A stretch of 21,850 nt of DNA from a bacterium (GTDB lineage: Bacteria; Patescibacteriota; CPR2; UBA1875; JAJYID01), in assembly GCA_021791015.1 (NCBI GenBank), contig JAJYFH010000003.1:1-21850 (forward strand). The letters run 5' to 3'. Positions 1 through 5,434 of this stretch are shown here, in pieces. Position numbers and translations under genes: made by a program. Below the pieces are notes generated by a model that was not told the DNA's origin, ran no database searches, and was given only the letters and a program-made list of their open reading frames with translations. Within the stretch, counting starts at the first letter, position 1. Every line of letters begins with the position of its first letter.

Positions 1-1
1 T

Positions 2-289
2 CGGGTTCAGGCAACCGAGGAAGGTTTAGCTGATGCGAGAGAAATCTTGGAGTCAAGCTCTCTGGCGGACAGATTTCACAAAGTTGAGAAATACGGCAAA
101 GACAGAAAGCTTGCAGGGGATTTGCTAGACGGGCTTGAAACTATTTTAAGGCGCTCTTTCCTTGATCAGGATGCAGGCGTGGTAGAAAAACTGGAATTAT
201 TGGCAAGATCCAGACAATATTTAAACAGAAATTTGTCAGCCAGATTTGTTTTGGAAAATTTAATAATAAGTGTAACCAATTACCAATAA
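2..289 (+). CDS. holB: DNA polymerase III subunit delta' (C-terminal part)
   Basis: The frame is open from the left edge, so the true start lies outside the window; the TTG at 47 is only an internal codon. About 95 residues are visible. They form an all-helical segment ending in a motif of the type RxYLxxNLSARFVLENLI, which resembles the C-terminal helical domain of clamp-loader delta'/HolB proteins, where a helix of this kind packs in the collar of the clamp loader. The family function is loading of the beta clamp in the replisome. The next gene is ricT, and holB followed by ricT (yaaT) is a familiar order in Firmicutes, which supports the call. The last codons (SVTNYQ, stop) lie in sequence that resembles the intergenic repeats of this window, so the terminus may have been altered by a repeat insertion. 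Confidence 0.6.
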   Translation, partial: RVQATEEGLADAREILESSSLADRFHKVEKYGKDRKLAGDLLDGLETILRRSFLDQDAGVVEKLELLARSRQYLNRNLSARFVLENLIISVTNYQ

Positions 290-391
290 TACCAATGTAC
301 AGATTCTAAATTGGTCAAATATTCAGCCGGGCAAACTAAGCAAGAATTAGTAAATAAGTATGACTGGTAGTTGGTAGGAGAGAATTAGCAA

Positions 392-1048
392 ATGGCAAAA
401 GCGGTAGGAGTACAACTGAGATCGGGAATTAAAATATATGATTTCAAACAGCCTTCCGAGGAAATAAAGATAGGCGATTTTGTATTGGTGGACACCATCC
501 ACGACGAAGAAGTGGGCTCGGTAAGGTACATCAATAAGACAGTCAAGCAGACCAAAGATCAGCCGCTTAAAGATATCGTGAAGGTTTTAACTGAGCGAGA
601 TACGGAAAGGCTGAGAAGGTTGAAGCTGGACCACAGCGGTTATATCGACATATTTCATAAAAAAGTGGACGATCACAAGCTGGACATGAAGTTTGTGGAT
701 TTTGAATTTTCACTCGACGGGGAAAAGGTGACTTTTTACTTTACCGCAGATTCGAGAGTTGATTTCAGGAATCTCGTGAGAGACCTCTCAAGGCAGCTGC
801 AAAAAACAGTTTTGCTTCGTCAGATGGGACAGAGAGATGAGGCCAGAATTCTGGATGGCTTTGGGCCATGCGGAAGACCGATATGCTGCAAGAGTTTCTT
901 GACTCGCTTGGAAAATATTTCAATGGATATGGTGAGGGAGCAATATGAAGGTTCAAGAAATGCCAGTAAAGTCTCAGGCATTTGCGGCAAACTGATGTGC
1001 TGCTTGTCATTTGAGCGGGAAAACGGCGGTTCTAAAGATAAGAACTGA
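392..1048 (+). CDS. ricT: PSP1 domain / RicT family protein
   Basis: 218 residues. The C-terminal half is the PSP1 domain, with the hallmark CGRPICC at residues 160-166 and a second cysteine group, CGKLMCC, at 198-204. In B. subtilis, RicT (YaaT) forms a complex with RicA and RicF that carries iron-sulfur clusters and influences RNase Y activity, biofilm formation and sporulation. The conserved cysteines here (160, 165, 166, 198, 203, 204) fit metal-cluster binding, but that is inference. The ATG at 392 is preceded by a purine-rich GGAGAG about ten bases upstream. The gene follows holB, as in Firmicutes, and precedes a TPR membrane protein. RicA and RicF partners are not seen in the window. 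Confidence 0.88.
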   Translation: MAKAVGVQLRSGIKIYDFKQPSEEIKIGDFVLVDTIHDEEVGSVRYINKTVKQTKDQPLKDIVKVLTERDTERLRRLKLDHSGYIDIFHKKVDDHKLDMKFVDFEFSLDGEKVTFYFTADSRVDFRNLVRDLSRQLQKTVLLRQMGQRDEARILDGFGPCGRPICCKSFLTRLENISMDMVREQYEGSRNASKVSGICGKLMCCLSFERENGGSKDKN

Positions 1049-1104
1049 AAATGGATAAATATAGATTTAATGAAAACTGAAAATTAAAAATTGGAAATTC
1101 AATT

Positions 1105-1863
1105 ATGTGGGAAATCATCACAATTATTATATTGGCGGCAGGCGCCTTTTATCTGGTCAGGCAGGCGAACATGCAACCGGAAAAGGTCCAAGAAAAACCA
1201 AAGCCCAAAGTACATGACGAGCCGGGGGAAGAAATTATTCCGGAAGAAGACCTCGAGGATGGCATGGTGCTCGAGAAGGAAGGAGAGATTATCGGAACGG
1301 ACAAGGAAGACAGAGAAGCTGACAGACTTATATCTGATGCAAACAGTCTGTTTGCCAAAGGGAAAATGAGAGAGGCTGAAAAGCTCTTGATTGAAGCCAT
1401 AAAAAAAGACAGAAGAAACCCTCATGCGTATTTTGCCCTGGGAAACATTTTCTTTAGCGAGGATAATTTTGAGGATTCTGTGAATGCTTATGAGAAAGCC
1501 ACAGAGTACGATCCGATGAATGATGTGGCGTTTAATAATCTTGGCCTCAGCCATTACAAAATGAAAGATTACAGAAGCGCGATATCAGCGTTTGAGAAGG
1601 CAACAGCCATAAATCCGGATATCAAAAATCGTTATATAAATCTGGCTCTTGCCGCCAGAAAGGACAATAGCGACAAGAAGGCTATTAAAGCCCTTGAGAC
1701 ATTAAATGATTTGGCAGACGAGCCAAACGTAAAGCATATGAAGATGCTCGCTGAAGCATATGAGGCAAATGGTCAGAAAGATAAATTTACCAAAGTTTTG
1801 ACTCAAATACTTGAAATAGATCCGGAAGATGTCGACGTGAAAAGGAAGTTGGCAAGACAGTAG
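1105..1863 (+). CDS. Membrane-anchored TPR protein
   Basis: 252 residues. Residues 2-20 are hydrophobic (MWEIITIIILAAGAFYLV), forming a single N-terminal membrane anchor. An acidic linker rich in Glu and Pro follows to about residue 70. From about residue 72 to the end there are several tetratricopeptide repeats, recognisable by the A-x-F-x-L-G-N and A-x-x-x-Y-x-K-A-x-x-x-x-P pattern. TPR arrays mediate protein-protein contacts, and the anchor suggests a scaffold at the membrane; no specific partner can be named. It lies 56 bases after ricT in the same direction and could share its transcript. A consensus tRNA promoter begins 17 bases after its stop. Confidence 0.8.
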   Translation: MWEIITIIILAAGAFYLVRQANMQPEKVQEKPKPKVHDEPGEEIIPEEDLEDGMVLEKEGEIIGTDKEDREADRLISDANSLFAKGKMREAEKLLIEAIKKDRRNPHAYFALGNIFFSEDNFEDSVNAYEKATEYDPMNDVAFNNLGLSHYKMKDYRSAISAFEKATAINPDIKNRYINLALAARKDNSDKKAIKALETLNDLADEPNVKHMKMLAEAYEANGQKDKFTKVLTQILEIDPEDVDVKRKLARQ

Positions 1864-1879
1864 ACGCGAGGCTTTATGA

Positions 1880-1908
1880 TTGACTGAAAGGGCAAAAATG
1901 AGTATAAT
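1880..1908 (+). promoter_or_regulatory. Sigma-70-type promoter of the tRNA cluster
   Basis: A TTGACT -35 box (1880-1885), a 17-bp spacer and a perfect TATAAT -10 box (1903-1908) lie 14 bases before the first tRNA gene. This is close to the best possible housekeeping promoter, as expected for stable RNA. It probably drives tRNA-Thr, tRNA-Tyr, the second tRNA-Thr and perhaps rpmG. Confidence 0.88.
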
Positions 1909-1922
1909 ATTTCAGTGATTTT

Positions 1923-1997
1923 GCCACCTTAGCTCAGTGGTAGAGCAACTGTTTTGTAAACAGTAGGTCGTCGGTTCAAATCCGACAGGTGGCTCCA
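1923..1997 (+). tRNA. tRNA-Thr (anticodon TGT)
   Basis: A 75-nt cloverleaf with encoded CCA. The acceptor stem GCCACCT pairs with AGGTGGC. The anticodon stem ACTGT/ACAGT encloses the loop TTTGTAA, giving anticodon TGT (threonine, ACA codons). The T-loop is TTCAAAT. It is the first gene behind the consensus promoter at 1880-1908 and occupies the same place as thrU in the E. coli thrU-tyrU-glyT-thrT-tufB cluster. Confidence 0.96.
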
Positions 1998-2006
1998 GGA
2001 ATTCTC

Positions 2007-2092
2007 GGCGAGGTACCGAAGCGGTCAAACGGGGCAGACTGTAAATCTGCTGGCATACGCCTTCGGGGGTTCGAATCCCTCCCTCGCCACCA
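2007..2092 (+). tRNA. tRNA-Tyr (anticodon GTA)
   Basis: An 86-nt class II tRNA with long variable arm and encoded CCA. The acceptor stem GGCGAGG pairs with CCTCGCC. The anticodon stem GCAGA/TCTGC encloses CTGTAAA, giving anticodon GTA. The last 23 bases (2070-2092, T-loop to CCA) are repeated exactly at 2252-2274. The CCA and the bases after it also form one side of a strong hairpin (2090-2132), which could affect 3' processing. Confidence 0.96.
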
Positions 2093-2274
2093 GGGCAAGG
2101 TTCTAATCTTTCAGATTAGATCCATGCCCTGGAAGATGGGAGTATGAGAACTCCCACTGAAGACGCCGGAGAAATAAAACAATAGTAACGCAGGCGATCA
2201 ATCAGGTAAAATATGTTTTGGTGAGGGAAAAAAGACGTGTGGCTGAGCCGCTTCGAATCCCTCCCTCGCCACCA
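2093..2274 (+). other. Structured insert ending in a copy of the tRNA-Tyr 3' end
   Basis: No ORF of note. Three features stand out. A hairpin at 2090-2132 pairs CCAGGGCA with TGCCCTGG at the base and TCTAATC with GATTAGA near the loop, with two mismatches between. A second hairpin at 2137-2156 is a perfect TGGGAGT/ACTCCCA stem with a six-base loop. At 2220-2274 a minimal tRNA-like end is found: GGTGAGG (2220-2226) can pair with CCTCGCC (2264-2270), followed by A and CCA, but the D and anticodon arms and the 5' half of the T stem are missing. Bases 2252-2274 are identical to the end of tRNA-Tyr. In E. coli tRNA-Gly sits in this slot. It may be a remnant of an element integrated at tRNA-Tyr, a rearranged pseudo-tRNA, or a small RNA processed out of the tRNA transcript. 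I cannot decide between these. Confidence 0.6.
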
Positions 2275-2279
2275 TGAGT

Positions 2280-2355
2280 GCCCACCTAGCTCAGTTGGTA
2301 GAGCGCATCCATGGTAAGGATGAGGTCACCGGTTCAATCCCGGTGGTGGGCTCCA
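2280..2355 (+). tRNA. tRNA-Thr (anticodon GGT)
   Basis: A 76-nt cloverleaf with encoded CCA. The acceptor stem GCCCACC pairs with GGTGGGC. The anticodon stem CATCC/GGATG encloses ATGGTAA, giving anticodon GGT (threonine, ACC/ACT). It starts six bases after the duplicated tRNA-Tyr end and is followed 24 bases later by rpmG. It corresponds in position to thrT of E. coli; tufB, which follows there, is absent here. Confidence 0.96.
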
Positions 2356-2379
2356 GAAATAACATTAAGAAAGGACGAT

Positions 2380-2550
2380 ATGGCAAAAAAAGGACCAAGA
2401 AAGATTATCAAGCTCGAATGTACAGAGTGCAAGCAGCGAAATTATACAACAATGAAGAATGATCGAAATACAACTGACAAACTTGAGCTGAAGAAATATT
2501 GTAAAAAGCAGAGAAAATCAACAGTTCACAAGGAAGTAAAAGCATCCTGA
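2380..2550 (+). CDS. rpmG: 50S ribosomal protein L33
   Basis: 56 residues from ATG 2380, preceded by AAAGGACG as Shine-Dalgarno. The frame is open further upstream, but that part runs through tRNA-Thr, so the ATG is the real start. The signature LECTECKQRNY and NTTDKLELKKYC is typical of zinc-type L33. The first zinc pair C-x2-C (residues 14 and 17) is intact, but the second reads C-K-K-Q, so one of the four usual ligands is replaced. L33 sits in the large subunit near the E site. The placement tRNA, rpmG, tRNA-Trp, secE, nusG is widespread in bacteria. Confidence 0.93.
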   Translation: MAKKGPRKIIKLECTECKQRNYTTMKNDRNTTDKLELKKYCKKQRKSTVHKEVKAS

Positions 2551-2577
2551 TTTTTCGGATGGTTTATAGACGCACCT

Positions 2578-2605
2578 TGGTATAATATAACCATAGCTAA
2601 TGGTT
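2578..2605 (+). promoter_or_regulatory. Extended -10 promoter and leader hairpin of the HTH gene
   Basis: TGGTATAAT (2578-2586) is an extended -10 element; no good -35 is seen. A six-base-pair hairpin AACCAT/ATGGTT with loop AGCTA lies at 2589-2605, so it would be at or near the 5' end of the transcript, four bases before the ATG at 2610. There is no Shine-Dalgarno sequence, so translation would be near-leaderless. The inverted repeat could also be an operator for the HTH protein itself; that is inference. Confidence 0.55.
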
Positions 2606-2609
2606 CTAT

Positions 2610-3203
2610 ATGAAATATGAGTTGAAAAAAGATGCCATCCGGCTGCGCCAAAAAGGGTATTCCTTGAAAGAAATCAGTCAGGAGCTTCAAATATCCAAAA
2701 GCACCGCTTCCTTATGGCTTAGAGATGTGGAGCTGGACAAGGCGGCACTTGGTAGATTGAAAACGATTGTCAAGGCAGGGCAGTTGAAAGCGGCCAAAAA
2801 CAAGAAACTCCGGACCCAGAAAGTTCTTCGGGATTTTTCCGACAACGCCAAAACATTTATTAATAACATCACGGTTGATTGTGATATGGGGAAAGTTTTG
2901 TGCGCTGTTATTTACTGGTGTGAAGGCGGTAAATATGATGGCTTTGTTCAATTTACAAATTCTGATCCTAATCTTATCGCAGCTTTTATGAATTTACTGC
3001 GCAAAAGCTTCGATATAGACGAAAAGAAGTTGCGAGTATGCATGCATTTGCATGATTACCACAACGAAAATAAGCAGAAATTTTTTTGGGGCAATATAAC
3101 TTCCATACCTGCTAAACAATTTATGAAGTCATATCGCAAACCAAATACAGGCAGAAGAAGCAGAAAAAAACTATCAAGGGTGTATTATGATAAAATATTA
3201 TGA
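2610..3203 (+). CDS. HTH protein with LAGLIDADG-like domain, frameshifted near the 3' end
   Basis: 197 residues as read. Residues 17-40 (YSLKEISQELQISKSTASLW) form a resolvase-like helix-turn-helix. Residues 92-175 contain AVIYWCEGGKYDG, then FTNSDPNLI and HLHDYHNENKQ. This resembles a domain I associate with HTH proteins of CPR bacteria and archaea that is distantly like LAGLIDADG homing endonucleases; that relation is recall, not a search result. The present frame stops at 3203, but the other frame continues the fold: from 3169 it reads NYQGCIMIKYYDVSVAREL and goes on to a stop at 3271-3273. The switch falls on a run of seven A at 3164-3170, and removing one A would give a 220-residue protein. 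It may be a pseudogene, a slippage-expressed gene or an assembly error. It is inserted between rpmG and tRNA-Trp, so it looks like an acquired cargo gene. DNA binding is likely; the exact role is unknown. Confidence 0.65.
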   Translation: MKYELKKDAIRLRQKGYSLKEISQELQISKSTASLWLRDVELDKAALGRLKTIVKAGQLKAAKNKKLRTQKVLRDFSDNAKTFINNITVDCDMGKVLCAVIYWCEGGKYDGFVQFTNSDPNLIAAFMNLLRKSFDIDEKKLRVCMHLHDYHNENKQKFFWGNITSIPAKQFMKSYRKPNTGRRSRKKLSRVYYDKIL

Positions 3204-3223
3204 CGTAAGTGTGGCTAGGGAAC

Positions 3224-3248
3224 TGCCGGCCATTGGCCAGGCATTTTT
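3224..3248 (+). terminator. Rho-independent terminator before tRNA-Trp
   Basis: TGCC-GGCC, loop ATT, GGCC, bulged A, GGCA, then five T. The stem has eight GC-rich pairs. It lies inside the restored-frame tail of the HTH gene and just before tRNA-Trp. It would end the rpmG/HTH transcript, in which case tRNA-Trp depends on read-through or a promoter I cannot see. Confidence 0.6.
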
Positions 3249-3258
3249 AGTAAAGTAT

Positions 3259-3334
3259 AGGGGTGTTCGTTAATTGGTTAAACGGCTGCTCTCCAAAAGC
3301 AGTCCTGTCGGTTCGAGTCCGACCACCCCTGCCA
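3259..3334 (+). tRNA. tRNA-Trp (anticodon CCA)
   Basis: A 76-nt cloverleaf with encoded CCA. The acceptor stem AGGGGTG pairs with CACCCCT. The anticodon stem CTGCT/AGCAG encloses CTCCAAA, giving anticodon CCA. tRNA-Trp between rpmG and secE is a known bacterial arrangement. The restored reading frame of the preceding HTH gene would end 15 bases inside this gene. Confidence 0.96.
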
Positions 3335-3347
3335 AAGGACAATTATT

Positions 3348-3698
3348 ATGAATTTCGAAACATGTCAAATAGATGAGGGTAAAATTGTAATTGCTTATTC
3401 GGATGAAAATATGAGCATAGGATTTTTGGAAATTAACCCAAATTCTGAATATAAGAAGCACAATCGGCCTTGCGTTGAAACGCTTTTTCAAATAAAAGGA
3501 ACTGGAACTATGATTTTGTTTGATAAAAATGGGACCTCGGAAGAAATTATTATAAATGAGGGGGATGAACTTGAGATTCCAGCTGGAAAATATCATATCC
3601 ACGCAAATCAAACTCCAGATGCCTGTGTTCAAATGTGGAAGGCAAAAGGGGACATAAGAGAAATCTTAAATGGTATCAGAAAAGTTAGAAAAAACTGA
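3348..3698 (+). CDS. Small single-domain cupin protein
   Basis: 116 residues. Cupin motif 2, G(X)5PXG(X)2H(X)3N, is matched exactly at residues 72-87 (GDELEIPAGKYHIHAN). Motif 1 is degenerate, around residues 38-51 (H38, E44, G51), so metal binding is uncertain. Cupins of this size are often isomerases, dioxygenases or sugar-binding proteins, and no substrate can be inferred here. It starts 13 bases after tRNA-Trp, with AAAGGAC as a likely ribosome-binding site, and its stop abuts the -35 box of the secE promoter. It is not part of the usual rpmG-secE neighbourhood, so it appears inserted. Confidence 0.75.
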   Translation: MNFETCQIDEGKIVIAYSDENMSIGFLEINPNSEYKKHNRPCVETLFQIKGTGTMILFDKNGTSEEIIINEGDELEIPAGKYHIHANQTPDACVQMWKAKGDIREILNGIRKVRKN

Positions 3699-3727
3699 TT
3701 GACAAAAAAGCTCAGATTTAGTACAAT
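3699..3727 (+). promoter_or_regulatory. Consensus promoter of secE-nusG-rplK-rplA
   Basis: A perfect TTGACA (3699-3704), a 17-bp spacer and TACAAT (3722-3727), beginning one base after the cupin stop codon. It is the only strong promoter seen before secE and would start transcription near 3734. Confidence 0.85.
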
Positions 3728-3736
3728 TTTAAGCAC

Positions 3737-3756
3737 AAAAGCCGAGAGGCTTTTTT
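3737..3756 (+). terminator. Hairpin with T-tract at the start of the secE leader
   Basis: AAAAGCC, loop GAGA, GGCTTTT, then more T. In shape it is an intrinsic terminator, but it sits only a few bases after the expected start of the secE transcript, too close for normal termination of that RNA. It may stop read-through from the tRNA-Trp/cupin transcript, or cap and stabilise the 5' end of the secE mRNA. Confidence 0.5.
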
Positions 3757-3769
3757 AAAATCGTTAAAA

Positions 3770-3875
3770 CCTACCAATGTACGAACAGTACCAATCTTGC
3801 GAATAAGTTAAAGAATTTTCAAATTATCACGCAAGCAATTGGTAAGATTAGCACTATTGGTAAATTAGTAGGAGC
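3770..3875 (+). repeat. Intergenic repeat, copy 1 (before secE)
   Basis: First clear copy of a ~105-nt family. The left end reads CCTACCAATGTAC and then GTACCAATCTTGCGAATAA. The right end reads GCAATTGGTA and TTGGTAAATTAGTAGGAGC. The two ends are imperfect inverted repeats of each other and the middle is variable. The right end supplies the ribosome-binding site GTAGGAGC of secE. Confidence 0.75.
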
Positions 3876-4058
3876 ATGAAGAAGTTATTCAAATATTTTA
3901 TAGAGTCCAAAAACGAACTTTTAAAGGTTGTTTGGCCGGACAGGAAGACGACTGTCAATATGACGATAGCCGTCGCGGTAGTTTCGCTGGTTGTGGCTGT
4001 TTTTCTTGGTGTCGTTGATTATGGCCTCACCAAAGGATTGGCTTTCATTTTAAAGTAA
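3876..4058 (+). CDS. secE: Preprotein translocase subunit SecE
   Basis: 60 residues, the single-helix form of SecE. The amphipathic N-terminal segment FIESKNELLKVVWPDRKTT (residues 8-26) carries the conserved K-V-x-W-P motif. One transmembrane helix follows at about 30-50. SecE clamps SecY in the Sec translocon. The gene sits directly before nusG, the universal bacterial arrangement. ATG 3876 lies just after the repeat-borne GGAGC, an unusually short spacing of about one to two bases. Confidence 0.95.
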   Translation: MKKLFKYFIESKNELLKVVWPDRKTTVNMTIAVAVVSLVVAVFLGVVDYGLTKGLAFILK

Positions 4059-4063
4059 CATGC

Positions 4064-4180
4064 CCTACCAATATACAAATGGTACGAATCTACGAATTAG
4101 TTTAGGGGCCAAGGAGAAATTATGAGTCATATTAGCAGATTAGTACGATTGGTAAATTAGTAGGAAGGAGCGAAGCGACG
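4064..4180 (+). repeat. Intergenic repeat, copy 2 (before nusG)
   Basis: Left end CCTACCAATATACAAATGG, right end GATTGGTAAATTAGTAGG followed by AAGGAGCGAAGCGACG, which is the nusG leader. A 12-codon ORF (4122-4160, ATG preceded by AAGGAG) lies within it and could be a leader peptide or chance. The 16 bases before the nusG ATG match those before rplK except for one base. Confidence 0.75.
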
Positions 4181-4723
4181 ATGACAAAACAAGAATCACA
4201 AGAAAGAAACTGGTACGCCATCCACACGTACTCAGGATATGAAGAGAGAGTGGCGGAAAATCTGCGCCAGAGAATAGATTCTCTCGGCCTTTCCGACCTT
4301 ATCTTTGACGTCATTGTGCCGAAAGAAAAAACGATCGAGATCAGAAACGGCAAAAGGCGAGTGGTCGAGAAGAAAATTTTCCAAGGATACGTCCTGGTAA
4401 ATATGATTGTTACTGAGCATTCATGGTATGTAGTTCGAAACACCCCGCAAGTAACCGGTTTTATCGGTTCAGGTACCATACCAGTTCCGCTAGCAGAAAC
4501 AGAAATTAAAAACATTCAGAAGCGAATGGGCGTTGAGGAACCAAAATACAAAATTGATCTTCGAAAAGGTGATTTGGTAAGTATAAATGACGGGCCCTTC
4601 AAAGGTTCTGATGCCACTGTTGATGTTGTAGATGAAGAGAAAGGAAAAATCAAAGTGCTAGTGAGCATGTTTGGCAGAGAGACGCCAGTAGAGCTTGATT
4701 CATTGCAAGTTAAAAAAATTTAA
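4181..4723 (+). CDS. nusG: Transcription termination/antitermination factor NusG
   Basis: 180 residues, normal family length. The NGN domain covers about residues 9-115, opening with NWYAIHTYSGYEERVAENL and containing the PQVTGFIG loop. A KOW domain starts at about 127 (RKGDLVSINDGPFKG). NusG binds RNA polymerase and couples it to the ribosome or Rho. The gene lies between secE and rplK in the standard order. Translation starts at ATG 4181, with AAGGAG 11 bases upstream supplied by repeat copy 2. Confidence 0.97.
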   Translation: MTKQESQERNWYAIHTYSGYEERVAENLRQRIDSLGLSDLIFDVIVPKEKTIEIRNGKRRVVEKKIFQGYVLVNMIVTEHSWYVVRNTPQVTGFIGSGTIPVPLAETEIKNIQKRMGVEEPKYKIDLRKGDLVSINDGPFKGSDATVDVVDEEKGKIKVLVSMFGRETPVELDSLQVKKI

Positions 4724-4725
4724 AG

Positions 4726-4844
4726 CCTACCAATGTACGAATGGTACCAATCTTGCGAATAAGCTTAAGATTGTAATGTGAAATACGTGAGCAATTGGTA
4801 GATTAGTACAAATTGGTAAATTAGTAGGAAGGAGCAAAGCGACG
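4726..4844 (+). repeat. Intergenic repeat, copy 3 (before rplK)
   Basis: It begins three bases after the nusG stop with CCTACCAATGTACGAATGG and TACCAATCTTGCGAATAAG. It ends with GCAATTGGTAGATTAGTAC, AAATTGGTAAATTAGTAGG and AAGGAGCAAAGCGACG directly before ATG 4845. It is the best-preserved copy. Confidence 0.78.
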
Positions 4845-5270
4845 ATGGCAAAGAAAATTAAAACCAAAATTAAATTGCAAGTTATAGCAGGGCAGGCAAA
4901 CCCGGCGCCACCAGTAGGTCCTGCGCTCGGCCAACATGGTCTAAACATCATGGATTTTTGCAATGCTTTTAATGAAAAAACCAAGGAGCAGATGGGGACA
5001 AAGCTTCCGGTTGTCATCACGGTTTATGAAGACAGGACATTTGACTTCATAACCAAGCAGCCGCCGGCAGCGGAGCTCATTAAGAAAGAAATTAGCCTGA
5101 AAAAGGGTTCTGGTTCCAGTAAAAAGGAAAAAGTAGGGAAGATGACAAAAGATCAGCTAAGGCGTGTCGCCGAGGCTAAGATGGAAGACCTAAACGCTAA
5201 CGATGTAGATCATGCGATGAATATTATCGCAGGCACAGCAAGGAGCATGGGAGTAGAAGTCGAGAAATAA
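4845..5270 (+). CDS. rplK: 50S ribosomal protein L11
   Basis: 141 residues, the usual length. The N-terminal domain has the PAPPVGPALGQHGLNIMDFC signature (residues 21-40), and the C-terminal rRNA-binding domain ends in NIIAGTARSMGVEVE. L11 forms the GTPase-associated centre of the large subunit. It lies between nusG and rplA in the standard order. The ribosome-binding site AAGGAG comes from repeat copy 3. Confidence 0.97.
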   Translation: MAKKIKTKIKLQVIAGQANPAPPVGPALGQHGLNIMDFCNAFNEKTKEQMGTKLPVVITVYEDRTFDFITKQPPAAELIKKEISLKKGSGSSKKEKVGKMTKDQLRRVAEAKMEDLNANDVDHAMNIIAGTARSMGVEVEK

Positions 5271-5321
5271 ATTCAGTATAGGATATGTGCAGTATTGCGT
5301 ATTGAGTATAAATTCCAAGGG

Positions 5322-5365
5322 CTGTCATTCCGAGCGACTTCGCGGAGCGACGAGTCGGGGAATCC
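5322..5365 (+). repeat. GTCATTCCGAG-type intergenic hairpin repeat
   Basis: Begins CTGTCATTCCGAGCGACTTC and ends CGAGTCGGGGAATCCC. Inner arms CGACT and AGTCG and outer TTCC and GGAA can pair. A similar CTGTCATTCCGGA sequence, preceded by related AGTAT/GTATT-rich sequence, occurs after rplA. From memory, 'GTCATTCCGAGCGA..GGAATCC' repeats recur in intergenic regions of many bacteria; here this is the only full copy of the GAGCGA type. Confidence 0.65.
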
Positions 5366-5434
5366 CTTAAGACCTAGTGTAATTAATTTAATGTGGGAGG
5401 CATGAAAGCCGCTTGAACCACAAAAGGAGAAAAA

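Noticed and set aside
1099..1554. Minus-strand open frame opposite the TPR gene
   Set aside because: It is antisense to a gene with clear TPR motifs and shows no recognisable domain.
2093..2274. tmRNA, SRP RNA or a group I intron in the stretch after tRNA-Tyr
   Set aside because: No tmRNA 5' end or tag frame, no SRP GGAA-loop core, and the preceding tRNA-Tyr is complete, so nothing is interrupted.
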